Shown here in pieces: positions 1 through 13,309 of a DNA stretch of 64,000 nt. The position numbers and the translations under genes are program-made. The stretch covers positions 26,483,401-26,547,400 of the forward strand of contig NC_080716.1 in NCBI RefSeq assembly GCF_019097595.1, written 5' to 3'. Within the stretch, counting starts at the first letter, position 1, and each line of letters starts with the position of its first letter. The notes under the pieces were generated by a model. That model did no database searches. It saw only the letters and a program-made list of their open reading frames with translations, and was not told where the DNA came from. This DNA is from Hemibagrus wyckioides (Eukaryota; Chordata; Actinopteri; Siluriformes; Bagridae).

Positions 1-424
1 TGAAGCATCTGCGAGACAAGCTCCTGCTTTCACTTATGTCACCATAGCTATAAAAAGCTGTTCCCTCATTAGCTTCTGTTTTTCTTTTACTGAAATGTTT
101 TAAGTCTTCATATCAATCTGTGATTACAAACTACTGCAGATTTTGTTCATTAAAAGAACGGCATGTCATCAACGTTTTATAGTTACATATCATATCGTGG
201 AACATCTGTAAAACTAGCTAGTTCGAGTTTTCCTGTATATTAAAACAGCTACCAAGTTTCTAATCAGCCTGAAGTTTCAGTGAATCACGTCTTTCTTTAA
301 TCTCAGACATGAAATATTACTGTTGTCATTGAACACTACCTGGATTTTCTTTTTTTGCGCCTAAATGAAGTCAAGTTTCTTCTAGGAAATGAAAAAGGTT
401 TGAGTTTTGAATGAAATTGGGAAG
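1..424. other. AT-rich non-genic sequence
   Basis: No open frame, RNA gene or recognisable repeat is visible. It is probably part of the long first intron of the minus-strand gene that starts near 32.9 kb. Confidence 0.5.
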
Positions 425-780
425 TATACAAAATAAATATGTGAGACTGAATCACTGAATCAAACTGCCAGCTGGAACTGAATCAAATAACTCCAAATGT
501 ACATAAATCACTTCTGAATCAAAATGAACATGACATAAACACATCATTCAATTTCATAAACAATACCTCGACATTATAGAAACAGGCATAAACATTTCAG
601 AAGACGTTCACTCATAAAATGAATCGCTGAATCAATCTGCTAGTATTTGAATCGAATCGAATGATTTGAAATGATCATAAACCGCTTCTGAATTGAATCA
701 ACACGAATCAGCATCGAGTCAGTTTTGATTTCAGGTTGTTTGTTGTTAGTTCATTCATAGCCATTAATCTATATATATAT
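425..780. repeat. Duplicated AT-rich block, distal copy
   Basis: This block is rich in GAATCA words (gaatcactgaatcaa, cttctgaatcaaa, gaatcagcat). The same words recur in the same order at 2590-3140, including the later segment with gaatcagcatc, agtcag and a ttcaggtt run. The copies have clearly drifted, so the duplication is old. No transposon ends are visible, so a local duplication or an unclassified repeat are both possible. Confidence 0.6.
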
Positions 781-1231
781 ATATGTATAGATATTTGTGT
801 CTCTGTTTACTAATGCTAACGAGCTCAGTCACTCAAAATAAAATAGATTACGTGTTTTTTATTCTCCTTAAAGAGAAAAAATCTGCTTGATTGAAATCAT
901 AATATAAGTAAGTTACATTCTTCTTTTTGCGTGTGTGTTTCCAAAGAAAGTCAATTCTCAATGAGAAAATGAAATATGGAACAAACACAACAAATTGCCA
1001 TCAAAATAAAACACTTCAATAGGACATAGATGGAAATACTTCAAAAATGTTTCTGAGACTAATTTATCAGGCTATTTATCACTTGTGTGGCTAAGTCAAT
1101 AGTTTGTTGCTTATATAAACTCCTGAGTGATTGAGATTAAACTGCAGCGTCACTCCGTCATGAGAAGGTCCAGATCTCTACATCTGTGATTTATAACAGC
1201 AAATGGAAGCCAAACTCACCAGGAACCAGGA
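781..1231. other. Non-genic sequence
   Basis: AT-rich DNA with a short (TA)n run at its left edge. I see no gene or element. Confidence 0.5.
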
Positions 1232-1275
1232 AGTGTGTGTGTGTGTAGGTGTGTAGGTGTATGTGTGTATGTGAG
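1232..1275. repeat. (GT)n-rich imperfect microsatellite
   Basis: GT repeats interrupted by AG and AT steps. The 116-codon open frame that begins here is a by-product of the repeat and has no recognisable domain. Confidence 0.85.
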
Positions 1276-1675
1276 ATGCTCAAGCCCATCTGTCCCTTGT
1301 TTCATTCTCCAAGCAGGGTGTAAAAACCACAAAGCCCTAAAATGTGTCTGGACACATAAAAGCATTCGCCGGCCCTGGCCTTCGCTCTGTGCTTTAAGCA
1401 GGATAAGCTGTGATAACTCACATGAATGTCAGGTTAATAGTTTAGAAGGCTTTATTAATGCCTCGAAATGTCACGTGAATGCATTACGGAGTCGTTCTGA
1501 CCTCAAGAGACGCGCGAGAGAGACGGACAGAAAGAAAGAGGGAGCGCGAGCATGTCTGCAGAGCATCCGACTCTGCGCCTGGTAATCTTCAAACGATGCT
1601 GTGAGGTGAACAACCAGGAAGCGTATTCAGGAAAGCTTCAAACGGATTAGCTTCCCTTGCTGAGATTAAAGCTAC

Positions 1676-1716
1676 GCCGTGCCATCGAGATACTCGAGGT
1701 ATCTCGATGGTACGTC
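1676..1716. repeat. Near-perfect inverted repeat (hairpin)
   Basis: The arms at 1682-1693 and 1699-1710 are perfect 12-bp reverse complements (ccatcgagatac and gtatctcgatgg) around a 5-nt loop, tcgag. Extending outward to 1676 and 1716 keeps 16 of 18 pairs. It stands out in AT-rich surroundings because the stem contains several CpGs. No gene or terminator context applies. It could be a fossil palindromic element or chance. Confidence 0.8.
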
Positions 1717-2217
1717 TTATCGGCTGAACAGCAAATAGGCTACAAGCGACCACCTGAGTGGTTAAGAAAAGGAGGGAATTTGAGAGAATGAATACGAACA
1801 AAACCACAAAAATCACTTCTCCCACTCAATTCAATTCAATCCAATTTGAAGCACATTCAATTCAATAGTGCTCCACTGGCATCTAAGACGAGTAACGTTG
1901 CCAAAACGCTGCCAAAGCAAGGCGCATTAACATCAATAAAAAAAAAAAAAAAAAAAGAAGTATGAAACGAAACGCAGCGCGCGCAGCAAAATCCCGAGCG
2001 CTGGATTCGCTCCGTGTCCAGCAGGAAGAATGGATACTGTAGGTGTTAAATCAACGTGCTGTAGTGCTGTACAATTGTGCAAAGTAAGACTATTAAAAGT
2101 GATTAAAATCCCTCGCATTCTCAAAGCGCTTCTTTCATGCCTCTCTGTGTTTATGCCTATGCGTGTGTTTATTTCTTCCATGCCACCTTCAAACAAAGGC
2201 AGTAGTTATAGTATGGC
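1717..2217. other. Non-genic sequence with poly(A) tract
   Basis: It contains an A tract of about 19 bp at 1938-1956. The DNA next to it (1960-2020) is richer in CpG than its surroundings. No gene is seen. Confidence 0.5.
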
Positions 2218-2253
2218 ACCACACACACACAAACACACACACACACACACACA
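2218..2253. repeat. (CA)n microsatellite
   Basis: CA repeats with single aaa interruptions. Confidence 0.95.
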
Positions 2254-2589
2254 TCTGATGAGTGATTAAACATGAGACAGGATGGAAAGAGACAAATCCA
2301 CCACCCCAAAGCTCTTTCATCTCCTCCTCCTGCACCCTAAACTCCCTAACACTCATCATCTGCCATCCTTAATTCCACTTCCTGCCGCTTCCTCTGACCT
2401 TAAAGACAACACAATGCATTTGTTTTTATCCAATTATACGATAACTCAATAATTCTATGTTTATTTCTGTATGAGTCATTCCTTCCCGCTGAATGAATCA
2501 CGATTTATTAAAAAAATAAAATAAACCTGTTTAAAGTAAAACCCAGTTTAAGTGATATAGGAATATTCTTGAGAAGTCTTTTTTTAAAT

Positions 2590-3140
2590 GCTTTTCCATA
2601 TAAGACTGGATCACTGAATCAAAATGCTTGCTAGAATTGAATCAAATGAATCTAAATGTACGTCTGAATCAAACTCAAGACCAATGAATCGATTCAATCC
2701 CGTAAACGATACTTCGGTATTAGAGGAATAAGTATAAACATTTTAGATTTTCACTCAGAAACACTTTTAAAACAGTTTTCCAAATTAAGACCGAATCACT
2801 GAATCAATCTGCTTGCTGGAATTAAATCAAAAGAATCTAAATGCACACGAATGGCTTCTGAATCAAATTGAACCCCGATCGATTCAATTCCGTAAATGAT
2901 ACTTCGACATTGTAGGAATAAGTATTCAGATTTCAGATGATGTTCACTCAAAAATAAGAAATATCAGGCTAGTCTTTTAGAAATACTCCTCCAACATATG
3001 ACTGAATGAGCTAGAAATTGAATCAAAAACTGAACTGAATTGTATCAACATGAATCAGCATCAAGTCAGGTTTAATTTCAGGTTACTTTTAGCTCATTCA
3101 CAGCGATTTACCTGTAGTCTCCATGAATAAAAAGTATATT
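2590..3140. repeat. Degenerate tandem units of about 190 bp, duplicate of 425-780
   Basis: At least two full diverged units are visible, starting near 2605 and 2793. Each has gaatcactgaatca, a ctgcttgct-like segment, a gaatctaaatg segment, cttctgaatcaaa, gattcaat, a cgtaaa-gatacttcg segment and an aggaataagtat segment. A partial third unit runs to about 3140. The series matches the 425-780 block. No coding potential is evident. Confidence 0.65.
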
Positions 3141-3169
3141 TATAAGCCTCTGGCTCAACAATGCTTGAA

Positions 3170-3680
3170 ACAATGCTATTTGACACCTAAAACTGACTGC
3201 ATTCCAACATGTTTCCTCATTTAAACCTGGATTTTGTTGTTCGTATTTTTATGAAGTAGTCATGAATACATACATTGCTTTTCTCTCAGAAACTTTCAGT
3301 GCAGTATTTGGCCTTGTTTTAGAATTGACAATGCTAGGATGAAAACTAAGAGAAGCAGTTGTGCTAGCATGATGAGAATCTGAACCAATGCTTATATCTG
3401 CATAGTATGACCAAGGACATGAAAAAGAACAAAATACAGTTTTGATTTTAAGGTTGTCTTTAAAAGCCATAGCATACACATATGTCTCTATAACTATTTC
3501 TGTCAAATAACTCAATGTGTTAGCATTGCATTGCTAGGTCGATACTATTTGACCTGGTTACTGAGATTAAAACAAAAAAACAAAAAAACGATGATGTGGT
3601 CAAACGTCTTTGCTCCTTTAAGCCTGGATTTCTTTTTTAAAACATGTTCATATTTTTAAATGCGTGACTTATCACCTGCC
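3170..3680. repeat. Second local duplication
   Basis: The segment around 3205-3260 (tttcctcatttaaacctggatt, then catatt/cgtatt with a ttttta run) recurs at about 3605-3665 (tttgctcctttaagcctggatt and catatttttaaatg). Both are preceded by a ctatttgac word. The offset is about 400 bp. The two copies are diverged. Confidence 0.5.
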
Positions 3681-3689
3681 GTGAAGTAC

Positions 3690-6600
3690 TCTGTGAAATC
3701 GAGCTCTGCTGATACAGCTAGTGATTTCTCACTGCGTCCCATGCGCCTGCTAAAACTGTAGCTATGACTTAGAGCTCCACTGAACCTCCCAACACTTGAC
3801 AGTCGATTCAAAAAAAAAAAAAATAAATGAAGGTTTGATTAAAGAGCAGTGCTCAACTCGACATCAATCACTTGATTCGCTCATTTTTAAACCGAAGCTA
3901 AAAGCACTTCTACCCAGTTACCTAGGACCTCGATTGCCTCCGCATGTTCAGCATCATACTGTAACAGCCTGCTCCAGGCTACGGAGAAACCTCCAGAAAA
4001 AGCGGGTGGAGGGGTAGCAGGAGGATTAAACTGTGCCAGGTGGTGTCCCATTTTCTTCCCAGTGTCCCCTGCTACGCCTCCAGATATAAGAATAGCAATT
4101 TGGAGCCTTCAGATTGAGTCTGTACTGAAGAGCTGGCTGAACTGCGCACTAGGATATGCATTAGCTTTTTAATCGCTCAGTCTGTGATAAAGATACGGCA
4201 CTCCCATTGTCTCTCGCTTTTATTTCAGAATCGTGGATGAAGAAATTCTGCTGGAGTGAAAGAGATTTATTAAAAAAGATTTGTATGTCTACAAAAGCAC
4301 ATATAAAAGAGTTAAAAGTGTGTTATGTTACATAATGTTGCATAAAATACTTTTGAATTTGACTTATTAATGAGTTTATTTATGAAAAAAACATCAAAAT
4401 AGATACTCTAAATGAATTCATTCGAACTGATTCCGAATTCGTAATCAAGCAAATGTCATTAAAACATTAAACAATTGTTAACATTAAAAAAAATGTGTAA
4501 AATCTAGAATAAAATGGGAGTGTATTTATGGACAAAAAAAAAATGTTGATTAAATATACAAAGAATTAAACTGACTCTAAGCGAATAAAGTTGATTATGT
4601 TCACAAGTAGAAATAATAATCTGGAAGTTTTATTTATGAAAAAAAAAAGGATAATAATTAAAATTGATTAATATGAGTCAATCAACCAAATCATTAAATC
4701 ATTAATGTTCTAGAAAGATTCATAAAGAATTCAAGGAAAATCTAAAATATTAAAAAAAAAACATTAATAAAAAATTCTTAAATATACTAAATCTCTAAAA
4801 GGATGCTGCCTGTAAATTTTACATTTTAGATACACAATTTAAAAAACGAATATTTTTGCTCATTCTCAAAAAATACATATTATGTCGACTTTAAAGCAGT
4901 AAATAAAAGAAGCCTGCTATTAAATTGTAATTTCATAAAATAACACAAAACAGGAATAAAAATTAAAAAAAAAAAAACTACTTCTCAGCATCTATTGCAC
5001 TAAAATTGCACACAACTGCACTTTATTCCAAAAAGTCATACTGCTCTACCATCGATCTGTGTTCATATATTATTTTTTTTTATATTTTCTATATATTTTT
5101 TTTCTGTTTCCTACCTGTATAGTTTTAGTTTACACTTTACTTCACTTTTTAATTTTATTTTTATTCTTTTCATTTTTATTATGCATATACTCTGAAGTAT
5201 TCCATTTTCCACACTCTTTTTTTCCCTTTTTAACCCATTTGGCTACAGTTGTTTTTTTTTCCTGAATGTTTATACAGCAGTCGATGTTTATTGAGTGTGA
5301 AATGAAGCAACTCTGCTGTCTTTCTCCGTTCCAGATGGCTGAAATACTATTTCTGAGACTCACACTGACATCTTTCCAAAAAGGAAGAAAACAAAGAGAG
5401 AAGGGGGAAAAAAACGGCACTCGAGATGTGCAAAACCCCGCTAACTGAATCCCGTCCCCCTAACCCAATCAGCAGTCACATCAGTCGAAGGGAAAATGCT
5501 GAAATATTGACCCGCTTATTGACTAATGCAGTGACTATATTTCAAAACAGATGGTGCTCTGAAAAAAATATATATATGAAAATGGAAAAGGCATCACAGC
5601 GAGCCATCAATCAGCTGTTTGATTTGATTTGATTATTTTATTATTTCATTTTCCCAAGCAGTTGCCTTGTGGCAGATGTAAGAAGTGACATTTAATGCCA
5701 GCACAAGTGTAATCTCTCACTCCATATGGCACTAATGTACTTTGTGGGTTGCAGAAAAGAAAAAAAAAGATAAATGCGTCCACTGAGCATGTGTGAATAC
5801 CTACATACACTTTTTATCCTACCTCTGCTGCTGTTTTAGAGAAGCTATATCCAGACACACCCACATAGAAAGCTATCTCTTGTACACACACACACACACA
5901 CACACTCTATTGTGCTTGAATCTGGAATCGTTTTACGACTATTGCATATAAATGTTCCCCTATCCATCTCTTTCTTTGTGCTGTTTTTTTTCCCCAACAA
6001 ACAATGCCTACATTTGGCAAGTAAGCACAACACAGAGAAAGGAAAGGAGATATAGAAAAGAGTGGGGAAGAAAAAAAGAGAGATAGAGCAAGCATATAAC
6101 AAAGAAAGGAGCAGAAACGGTTATTTCCTCCAGCTGTGCTGGTGCTGTGGCCACAGATTTCCGTTCGACCAAGAGGAACACTCATATACACTGTATTCAT
6201 CCATCCAGTCATCATGCACATCAATGAAATGAAAATCAATGAAAGCGTTCCTAGATTTGAACCCTGGGGTACTCCTGTTCCTTTTTCCAAAAGAATGCCG
6301 CTCAGAGATGAATATAACCCTCCCAACAAATCCGGGTTTAAACTGGCTTATGTGTAATGAAGTGAAAAGAAGGAGATCTTAATAGCGCTTTCACTCCTAT
6401 GTGTCTGTTTAGCGAGACTGAATCAGAGCAAAAATGATTAAAGTCCTTATTCACTGGTGTCCTCATTTATTGCTATTGAGCTAACTCATTTAAAACATCC
6501 CGTGTGTCACATCCTGCTTTGATTTTCTCTTCTTGTTTGTTGAACCAAATATCCAGAACATGTGGCATTTCTACAGTGCTACAGCTCTGTCCTTTTGGTT

Positions 6601-9600
6601 CACTTGGTACCCCGTGGTTCGGTTTCCCTGTGTAGCTTAAATCTGTAAAAAACAAAATAATAAAAACTTGGTTCAGCACAAAACACACTCTGTGTTTTTG
6701 GTTCACATCTTGCAATTCTATCGATTCATTCATTCGACTCAAGTCTATTCATTTTGACTCAGATTCGACTCACTTTAGAGTCAGAGTCGACTCACTTTGA
6801 CTCAGAGTCGACTCACTTTCTCACAAATGAACGCATTCTCTTGGAAGCAGATGGAGACTTCCTTGTTTTGGGTCATACCTGAGTGTGATTTCTGCCTGAC
6901 ATCTGGCTCAACAAAATGCACCAGAGTTCTATTACAATGGCTGTATACGTGACAGCACCCGAAGACAGAGGTGGACCAGATGCCAGATGCAACCAGCAGT
7001 AGTATGTCAAAAGGACCCGACTGAGTCCTTGGGAAACATACTGCAGAAGAAGAAAATTTTGCTTAGTATCTCTGCTCTAAGGTCACAGAAACCATAGAAA
7101 CCTCAGAAACCACAGAGAATGATGTCATACTAATAACCATGTTCTAAGCTCATGCTGTCCTCTAGGTCATCATGAACGAACCCATCGTTCATCGGCTCAC
7201 AATGACAGTGTTCAGTAGGAGAGCACAAGGGCTTCTCCGGTTACTCCAATGACCAGCAACAAACACGCTGGCTTATTCAATTATACACCAAGTCTATTGA
7301 CTGAGTCACAGTACCTGGCATTTTTAACTCAACATAATGGAAGGGTTTAAAGGCTGCTGTGAAACTAAGTATGACATCCTCCCTAATAATACCAGAATTA
7401 TGATATGCATTGCAAATAAAAGCTTATAAAATAAATATTTACTTGTAAGGACATGATAGTTAATGGAGACACTCAGGCTGGGGGTTTAATGTGATCTTTT
7501 GTAAGACTTGTGTTAATACAGAAGTATGAAAGAACTGTTTGCATGGGTGTAAAGAAAATAAATTTTTACCAGAAATCCCTTTTCCAGCTTCGGTCTTCGA
7601 GAAGCACTAAAGAGGGAATAAAAACCCGTTTGATGTCATGCATATGCAAATGATGTAAAATTTCCACCACCGTATATATATATAGGCTCTACACCCTGAG
7701 GGAGAAAAACATACTGAACTGTACTGTTGCTTGACATGGAGTGATATCTTCAATAGGTACATCTGGAAGAGTGAAGAAATATAGATCATGTATTTATGAA
7801 GTTATGGTGCATAATTGGGCTGTAAGAACTATGGTTGGACTTTAAGATCTGTACATGTAAACTACACCCACTATCCTGGGTCAGATAGTATGCTTTTTTT
7901 CATATTCTTAGTATATCTTCAATTTCTAATTGGATGACAATTGGTTAATTCCAGTTTCACACCTCACTGCCGTTCCTCATTTGCCCCATTTTAGCTGTTG
8001 CAGTCAGAACTCACTCATTAGCATTCAACATCTAATACACACACATGTTCAAAAACATGAGATTTCCATAATATTCACAAGAGCAGAAGCAAATCACAAA
8101 CCCACAGAGATCCTCTCTTTATAAGAAGGTGAGAAGGTGCTAGTTGCCTTTAATAACTCTGATGCTAGCATCGTGCCTTTCGGTACCCGCCCACCGGCAC
8201 CACAAACACGTATCGGTATCATTATTATCCTGGCTACTTTTGAAAATGATCTGCCCCGTAATGTGATCCAGAGGTCCCTGTGCTGCGGGGATCAGTTAGC
8301 GAGCAAGAACAAAGCCAAGTAAAGAAGAGTGAATGCAAGAAATAATAAGAGCAGGTTTGACAGGGTGAGAACAAGGCAACAAAATAATGGAATAACAAAT
8401 ACACTGAATATCATCTAATCTGAGAATCATGGGAGAAGAGCTGGAAATACACAAGCCGGTAATTCTATGGAGTCATGGGACTAAACAGCTGTGTTTGAAA
8501 CAGCACCTGTTTGGGGCTCATTTCCAAGTGCCGCTCATTGGAATAAATGCTTCCTGATTCAGGAAATGGGGCAGCCTGTTCCCTCTCGGACTCATTGGTG
8601 AATATTACATCTGTTCCCTTTCTCAACAATGAACTTCCTGACCTGAACATCTTAACTGGTAATTTACTTCCCCTTCCAAAAAAAGTTCAGAATACCTCAA
8701 TTTACCCCAATGAGGCATAATAATCACACTGGGGAACCCAATATTGGCTCTAAAAGGATTTGCAATTGTTATCCTAGCACTAAAGCCCCAAGCCTAATCG
8801 CTGAAAGCCGATCTTTGTTTCTGGCCACGCTGCAAATGCCTGGCCTTGTGTCTAGCACATATCACAGCTTCCCTCTCTAGCACCAGTTGGTACTTTGAGT
8901 AGTGAGCTGGACGTGTGGGAGAAGTGTGGGTGACAGCTGTGGCGACCCCAGGATATCAGGAGGACCCTCAACCACAAACATTTGTGTTTTTGATCGCCCA
9001 CGTGTTACCCTACGGCCTTCATGATGAGAAGCCGCTGCCATTCCAGCTAACAGCTGCGTCTAGCCTGAGTTTGAAAAAAAAAGAGCTGGGTAAACAAATT
9101 AGGGTGGAGGAGTGGAATAGATAGCCGCTTCTGTATATTTAAAACCTTGCTGAATGTTATTAATCGGACTGAAGCCTCATCATTTGACAGACTAAACCAA
9201 ATAAATGTGCAGAAGATCCAGCCTTCTTTCATTTCCCAGCATACTGTGACCAACATGTGTGATCAAATGAATACTTCCCCCTTTGATGGGTAACATGATA
9301 AACCTTAGGGGCATGTTAAACCCGTTGCAAAGACCTTGTCTGGATGGGATTACAATCCAAACTCAGGAGCCATGTCATGACATATGCTACACTCAATCAG
9401 GAATTCAGGATGGATGTTCATTAGATAAAGACAGGTTTCTTTTGATTGGACCAAAAGGAGCTATTCATGTCATATCAATACAAGGACATGCAGCAGAGCA
9501 GCTAAAGAAGAGGCAAAGGGAACAGGGACTCTGAGGTACTTTCATATACTCAAGGACAGGTGTGTCCTAGCTGTGAGCAACAGTTTGGGATCTTAGGGGA

Positions 9601-9640
9601 ATTTATTTTTTTCCAACCCCCTCTCCTGCTCGTTGATTCC
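3690..9640. other. Long non-genic stretch, presumed intron
   Basis: Mostly AT-rich DNA with many short A/T runs between 4.2 and 5.3 kb and a CA run at 5885-5906. Open frames here are 60-140 codons, lack recognisable domains and overlap on both strands, so I treat them as chance. Clusters of gactcagagtcgactca-like words lie at 6740-6820. No exon with convincing splice sites was found. Confidence 0.5.
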
Positions 9641-10640
9641 TTTTAGTGCTCAGCTCAAAGTGTGGGGCAAACTGAGCAGCTCCTCTGCTAAGATCATTAC
9701 ACTGCTTTTTATGGTCCCCACCAGCCCAAGCACCATCGCGTTTAATGAGGGACACTGTCCAGCCCCCGATATTCTCTCTTTTTACAACCTCCATTCCCCC
9801 TCCCCAACTTAACAACCCACCGTGGAGTCCCGGCCACTACCCAGACATCTGGCTCCTCCATCTTGCATGCCGGCCTAATGGCCAATTACCGGCTGCGCAA
9901 AGGGCCGTGGGAGCAAAGGCGGATTTATCGTTCAATGCATTCCAAGCCGAGATCTTCAGTCCATCACTAGCACATTAAGGCCTGCCGTACGAGACAGGAG
10001 GCCCATCAGGTTTAATTTGCTTTAGCTCTACTTGAAAATGGCTATTAAAGACTCCCCGCACACCATGATAGCGTTCATATTAACTGAAAGCAGAAACGAG
10101 CCTCTGCCTCCTCGTTTAGCGTCTGCAATTACCACTGTCTTCAGAGGACGGCCTTTAAAAAAAACAGCTCAAGTGCTCAGAGAGCAAGGGTCAATACTTA
10201 AGTTATTTCCAAGTCATGCATTTTTTATAAACTAATTAACGTGTCTTTTAACGTTGCTTTAATTGTACTTCACTCTTTGAAGGAAAGATAATACTTCAGA
10301 CGAATTACCTCGCATCCGAAGTATAGACTTGAATGATGGACCTCGACAGTGACGAGCTGGTGTGTCGAAGGAAGTTGAAATGTTTATTCACTTTAATGTA
10401 ATACGGAGAAGGATCGGTGATCAGTAACACAAGTCTTGTTCGGCTGCCTGCTCCCTCGGTGTTATCAATGGGTTGTGTTCGATCTCGTCATGAATTATCT
10501 AAGACATCTATGTGTTTAAGTTGTTATTACTACAAATGGTCGGCGGCCTGACATGGATTACAAGCCCGGCTAATTGGACTGATTTATGAGAAAATCTAAA
10601 CTCAATGTAGAGCCTTAATTAACTGAATCCTGGAGCACTT
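9640..10640. other. Candidate conserved non-coding block
   Basis: A 1-kb stretch with balanced composition, no microsatellite and no recognisable repeat, holding several TTAAT/ATTA homeodomain-type cores and a CpG-bearing segment near 9860-9930. By appearance it resembles developmental-gene conserved non-coding DNA. This is an impression from composition only. Conservation cannot be tested here. Confidence 0.25.
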
Positions 10641-10957
10641 AAGAAGCCCACATGACATAATATGAGTACTCATAGACACTAGTGTTCATTTGGTTTCCTG
10701 CTTCGTAATTAGCTCGAGTCCCACTGCCAAGAGAGCTGGAGGGAAATTCAAGACGAGAGCACTCTGTTGCCCGGGACAACCCGCTGCTTTTTCCATATTT
10801 CCAGCGACCTGTGTGTTGCCTCGCGGCGCGCTCATCAAGCAGAAGGCTGGATGTACGAGCAGCCCAGTGCTCCTACACTACAAACACAACAGTGTTATCC
10901 ATGTCAAATCCATTGCACAAAGCCTGGGGGAAGTCCATATGGGGCCAATAGATGCTC

Positions 10958-10963
<6 letters not shown>

Positions 10964-10998
<35 letters not shown>
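10964..10998. repeat. (CT)n microsatellite
   Basis: CT repeats with one ttt interruption. Overlapping open frames on both strands are composition artefacts. Confidence 0.95.
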
Positions 10999-11514
10999 CA
11001 CTCTCCTCTCTTTTTGCTGAGCAACTTCTCCTGGGAGGCCAGTAAAAAAAGAGCAAAGCTACAAGCTCATCACTGACACACACAACTTGTGTTATGTTTC
11101 TAATTTCAGTCTCACCTGGTAGCTTTACTGTGCTAGCTTTCATGCAGAGCTTAAAAAGACATGAAGCAGCCTTTTGTTTTTACTCACCGGAGATCTGGAA
11201 CACATCAACAATAAACATTCAACAGGCTGCTGCTACTGATTTAACTAAATTATTTACAAAATGTTTATTATTATCAACCCCCCCCCTTAATTTTACACTA
11301 TTTTTAGACTATAATTTGATGTTGAATTTATTAAATTAAAGGGAATGTTTAATTTCAAATTTAAATATTGTATATTCTAATTTAAATATGTGAAATGTGC
11401 TAAATGGATAATGAAATAACAATAACAATAAATAAAAAATATACATACATTTCCAAAAATGGGTGATTAATCTGTAACAAGATTAAGCTTATGTGAGATG
11501 AAATGTGATGATTA

Positions 11515-11545
11515 TAATAATAATAATAATTATTATTATTATTAC
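11515..11545. repeat. (ATA)n/(TTA)n palindromic microsatellite
   Basis: ATA repeats run directly into TTA repeats, giving a self-complementary A/T palindrome. Confidence 0.85.
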
Positions 11546-11572
11546 AAATAATTATTAAAACTACTAATACCT

Positions 11573-11573
<1 letters not shown>

Positions 11574-11612
<39 letters not shown>

Positions 11613-11615
11613 TTT
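11574..11615. repeat. (TTTA)n microsatellite
   Basis: About 10 uninterrupted TTTA units, close to the ATA/TTA palindrome. Confidence 0.95.
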
Positions 11616-12039
11616 GGTTTTGTTTTCTTGTTGTGGTTGTTGTTTGTTTCAGATTTGAGCTTAGATTTTTCCCCCATCAAGTTAAATGCCCATTTAAGGG
11701 CAATCAGCTACGATTCATAGCAACTCACTTTCTTGTTGAAAAAGCAAGCACACAGCTTCCATCTCCCCCACATTTTCTCATCTCTGGGTTAAAGGGTCTA
11801 TACATTTCATGTCTGCCAAGCAAAGAGGAAATCTTTTCCTTTAAAAAAAGGAACTCACTTCCAGTTTCATGTTCACTTCTGTTCAGTGCTCCTTACAGCA
11901 CGGTGTTTTATAGTGATGATTTCATCTGCCTGCTAAAGTGTGTGGAACACAGCAGAAATGCCATCTCGACTGAGCTGTCGGCCGATAAAACGACGACGCC
12001 TCGCTACGTCTTCCACCCCCGTCATACCGACACCGCATA

Positions 12040-12400
12040 ATTAATGTTTTTAGAGCCTGAGAAAGGTCTCGTAGTCAGCGAGCCATTTGCTGTCAACAGA
12101 GAAAAGAGTGCGATGAGATTTGCATTGACACCTTAGAGCTTTTTAAGCGCTTCCCTGCAACAGGTGACTTTTGGACAATTAACACCTGCGCTCCTGTCGG
12201 CCCCTCCGCTGCGAGAGGATGAAAACGAGCGTGCCGAGGTGTTAGAAGCTTGCTTCCACCCCATTTATAGGGTGGCTATTATCCACCCAGGCATGGGGAG
12301 CCAAAGAATAACGATCAGCGAAGACAGCTGAAAATAAACCCCTTCACATTTCAGCACAGATAACCTGCCGAGAGATCGGCTCACGCTCCCATACACATCC
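12040..12400. other. Candidate conserved non-coding block with octamer site
   Basis: Low-repeat, CpG-bearing sequence. It contains a perfect POU octamer ATTTGCAT at 12118-12125 and an E-box-like caggtg at about 12161. It lies inside the presumed first intron, so an intronic enhancer is a plausible role. This is inferred from motif content and composition, not shown. Confidence 0.3.
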
Positions 12401-12776
12401 AGGTGTTAGTCGTGACTGCTAACACACTCTACCTGTGCTGATTAGAAAAAAAATGCAGAACAACCAGAACATAAGCAGTGTGATTTCATTTTGTTTTAAT
12501 GCCACGGCTATGCAAACAGGCCACCAGTCAGTAGTGAGAAAAGGTGGAAGGACGTCCCACTGGGAAAGCAATACGTCTGAAGGTCAGATCGGCGATACGG
12601 CCAAGACGCTTATTCGTCCTCGAGCGACAACGAGCCTTTTCATATGGGCTGCTCCGAATCCTCACAGAGACCCATTAATCTGACGGGGATTGCTGCATAC
12701 ATCACAAGCTTTCCCACAAGCTTATCCTTTGATTACTCAGAAAACAAAGCCCCAACAATGTGACAGGAAAAAAAAA

Positions 12777-12780
<4 letters not shown>

Positions 12781-12833
<53 letters not shown>
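12781..12833. repeat. (TA)n microsatellite
   Basis: About 26 uninterrupted TA units, likely highly variable and able to form a cruciform. Confidence 0.97.
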
Positions 12834-12836
<3 letters not shown>

Positions 12837-13254
12837 TTACCCAATAACTGCCTACTCTCACCTGAGACACGATCTTTATTTCTCTCCATCAGTCTTCACT
12901 CCTTGTTCCACTCCCTGCTCTATCTCTCCAGTGACAATGTCTAGTCCAGTTGTCACTTTTTTTTGAGAACAGATAAAACTGGAAGTGACAAGCCTGGCTT
13001 CTTCTTCACTCTCTCCATTTTAAGAGTCACGTAGGACTTGTTAGCAAAAGGCTGGCTAAGGAGTCTTCATTCATTCATCTGCCTGCCACTGAATGACTCC
13101 CTTAATCCATGCAGTTTTTCCAAAAGTTCAGGATGAAAAATGTATTTAGCCCCAAAATGAAAAAAAAAACTTCCTTGGCTTGTGACAGATGATGTCTAAA
13201 AAATGTCAAAAATAAGAGATGTGAGCAAAGCAAACATTATGCTTTGTAATATTT

Positions 13255-13255
13255 G

Positions 13256-13309
<54 letters not shown>
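13255..13309. repeat. (ATT)n microsatellite
   Basis: About 18 uninterrupted ATT units. Confidence 0.97.

Noticed and set aside
5907..6329. Minus-strand frame containing GVPQGSNLGTL, resembling the reverse transcriptase GxPQGS motif
   Set aside because: Only about ten residues match. No other RT motif lies nearby, and the catalytic Asp-Asp region is missing. A chance match or a very decayed fossil cannot be separated.
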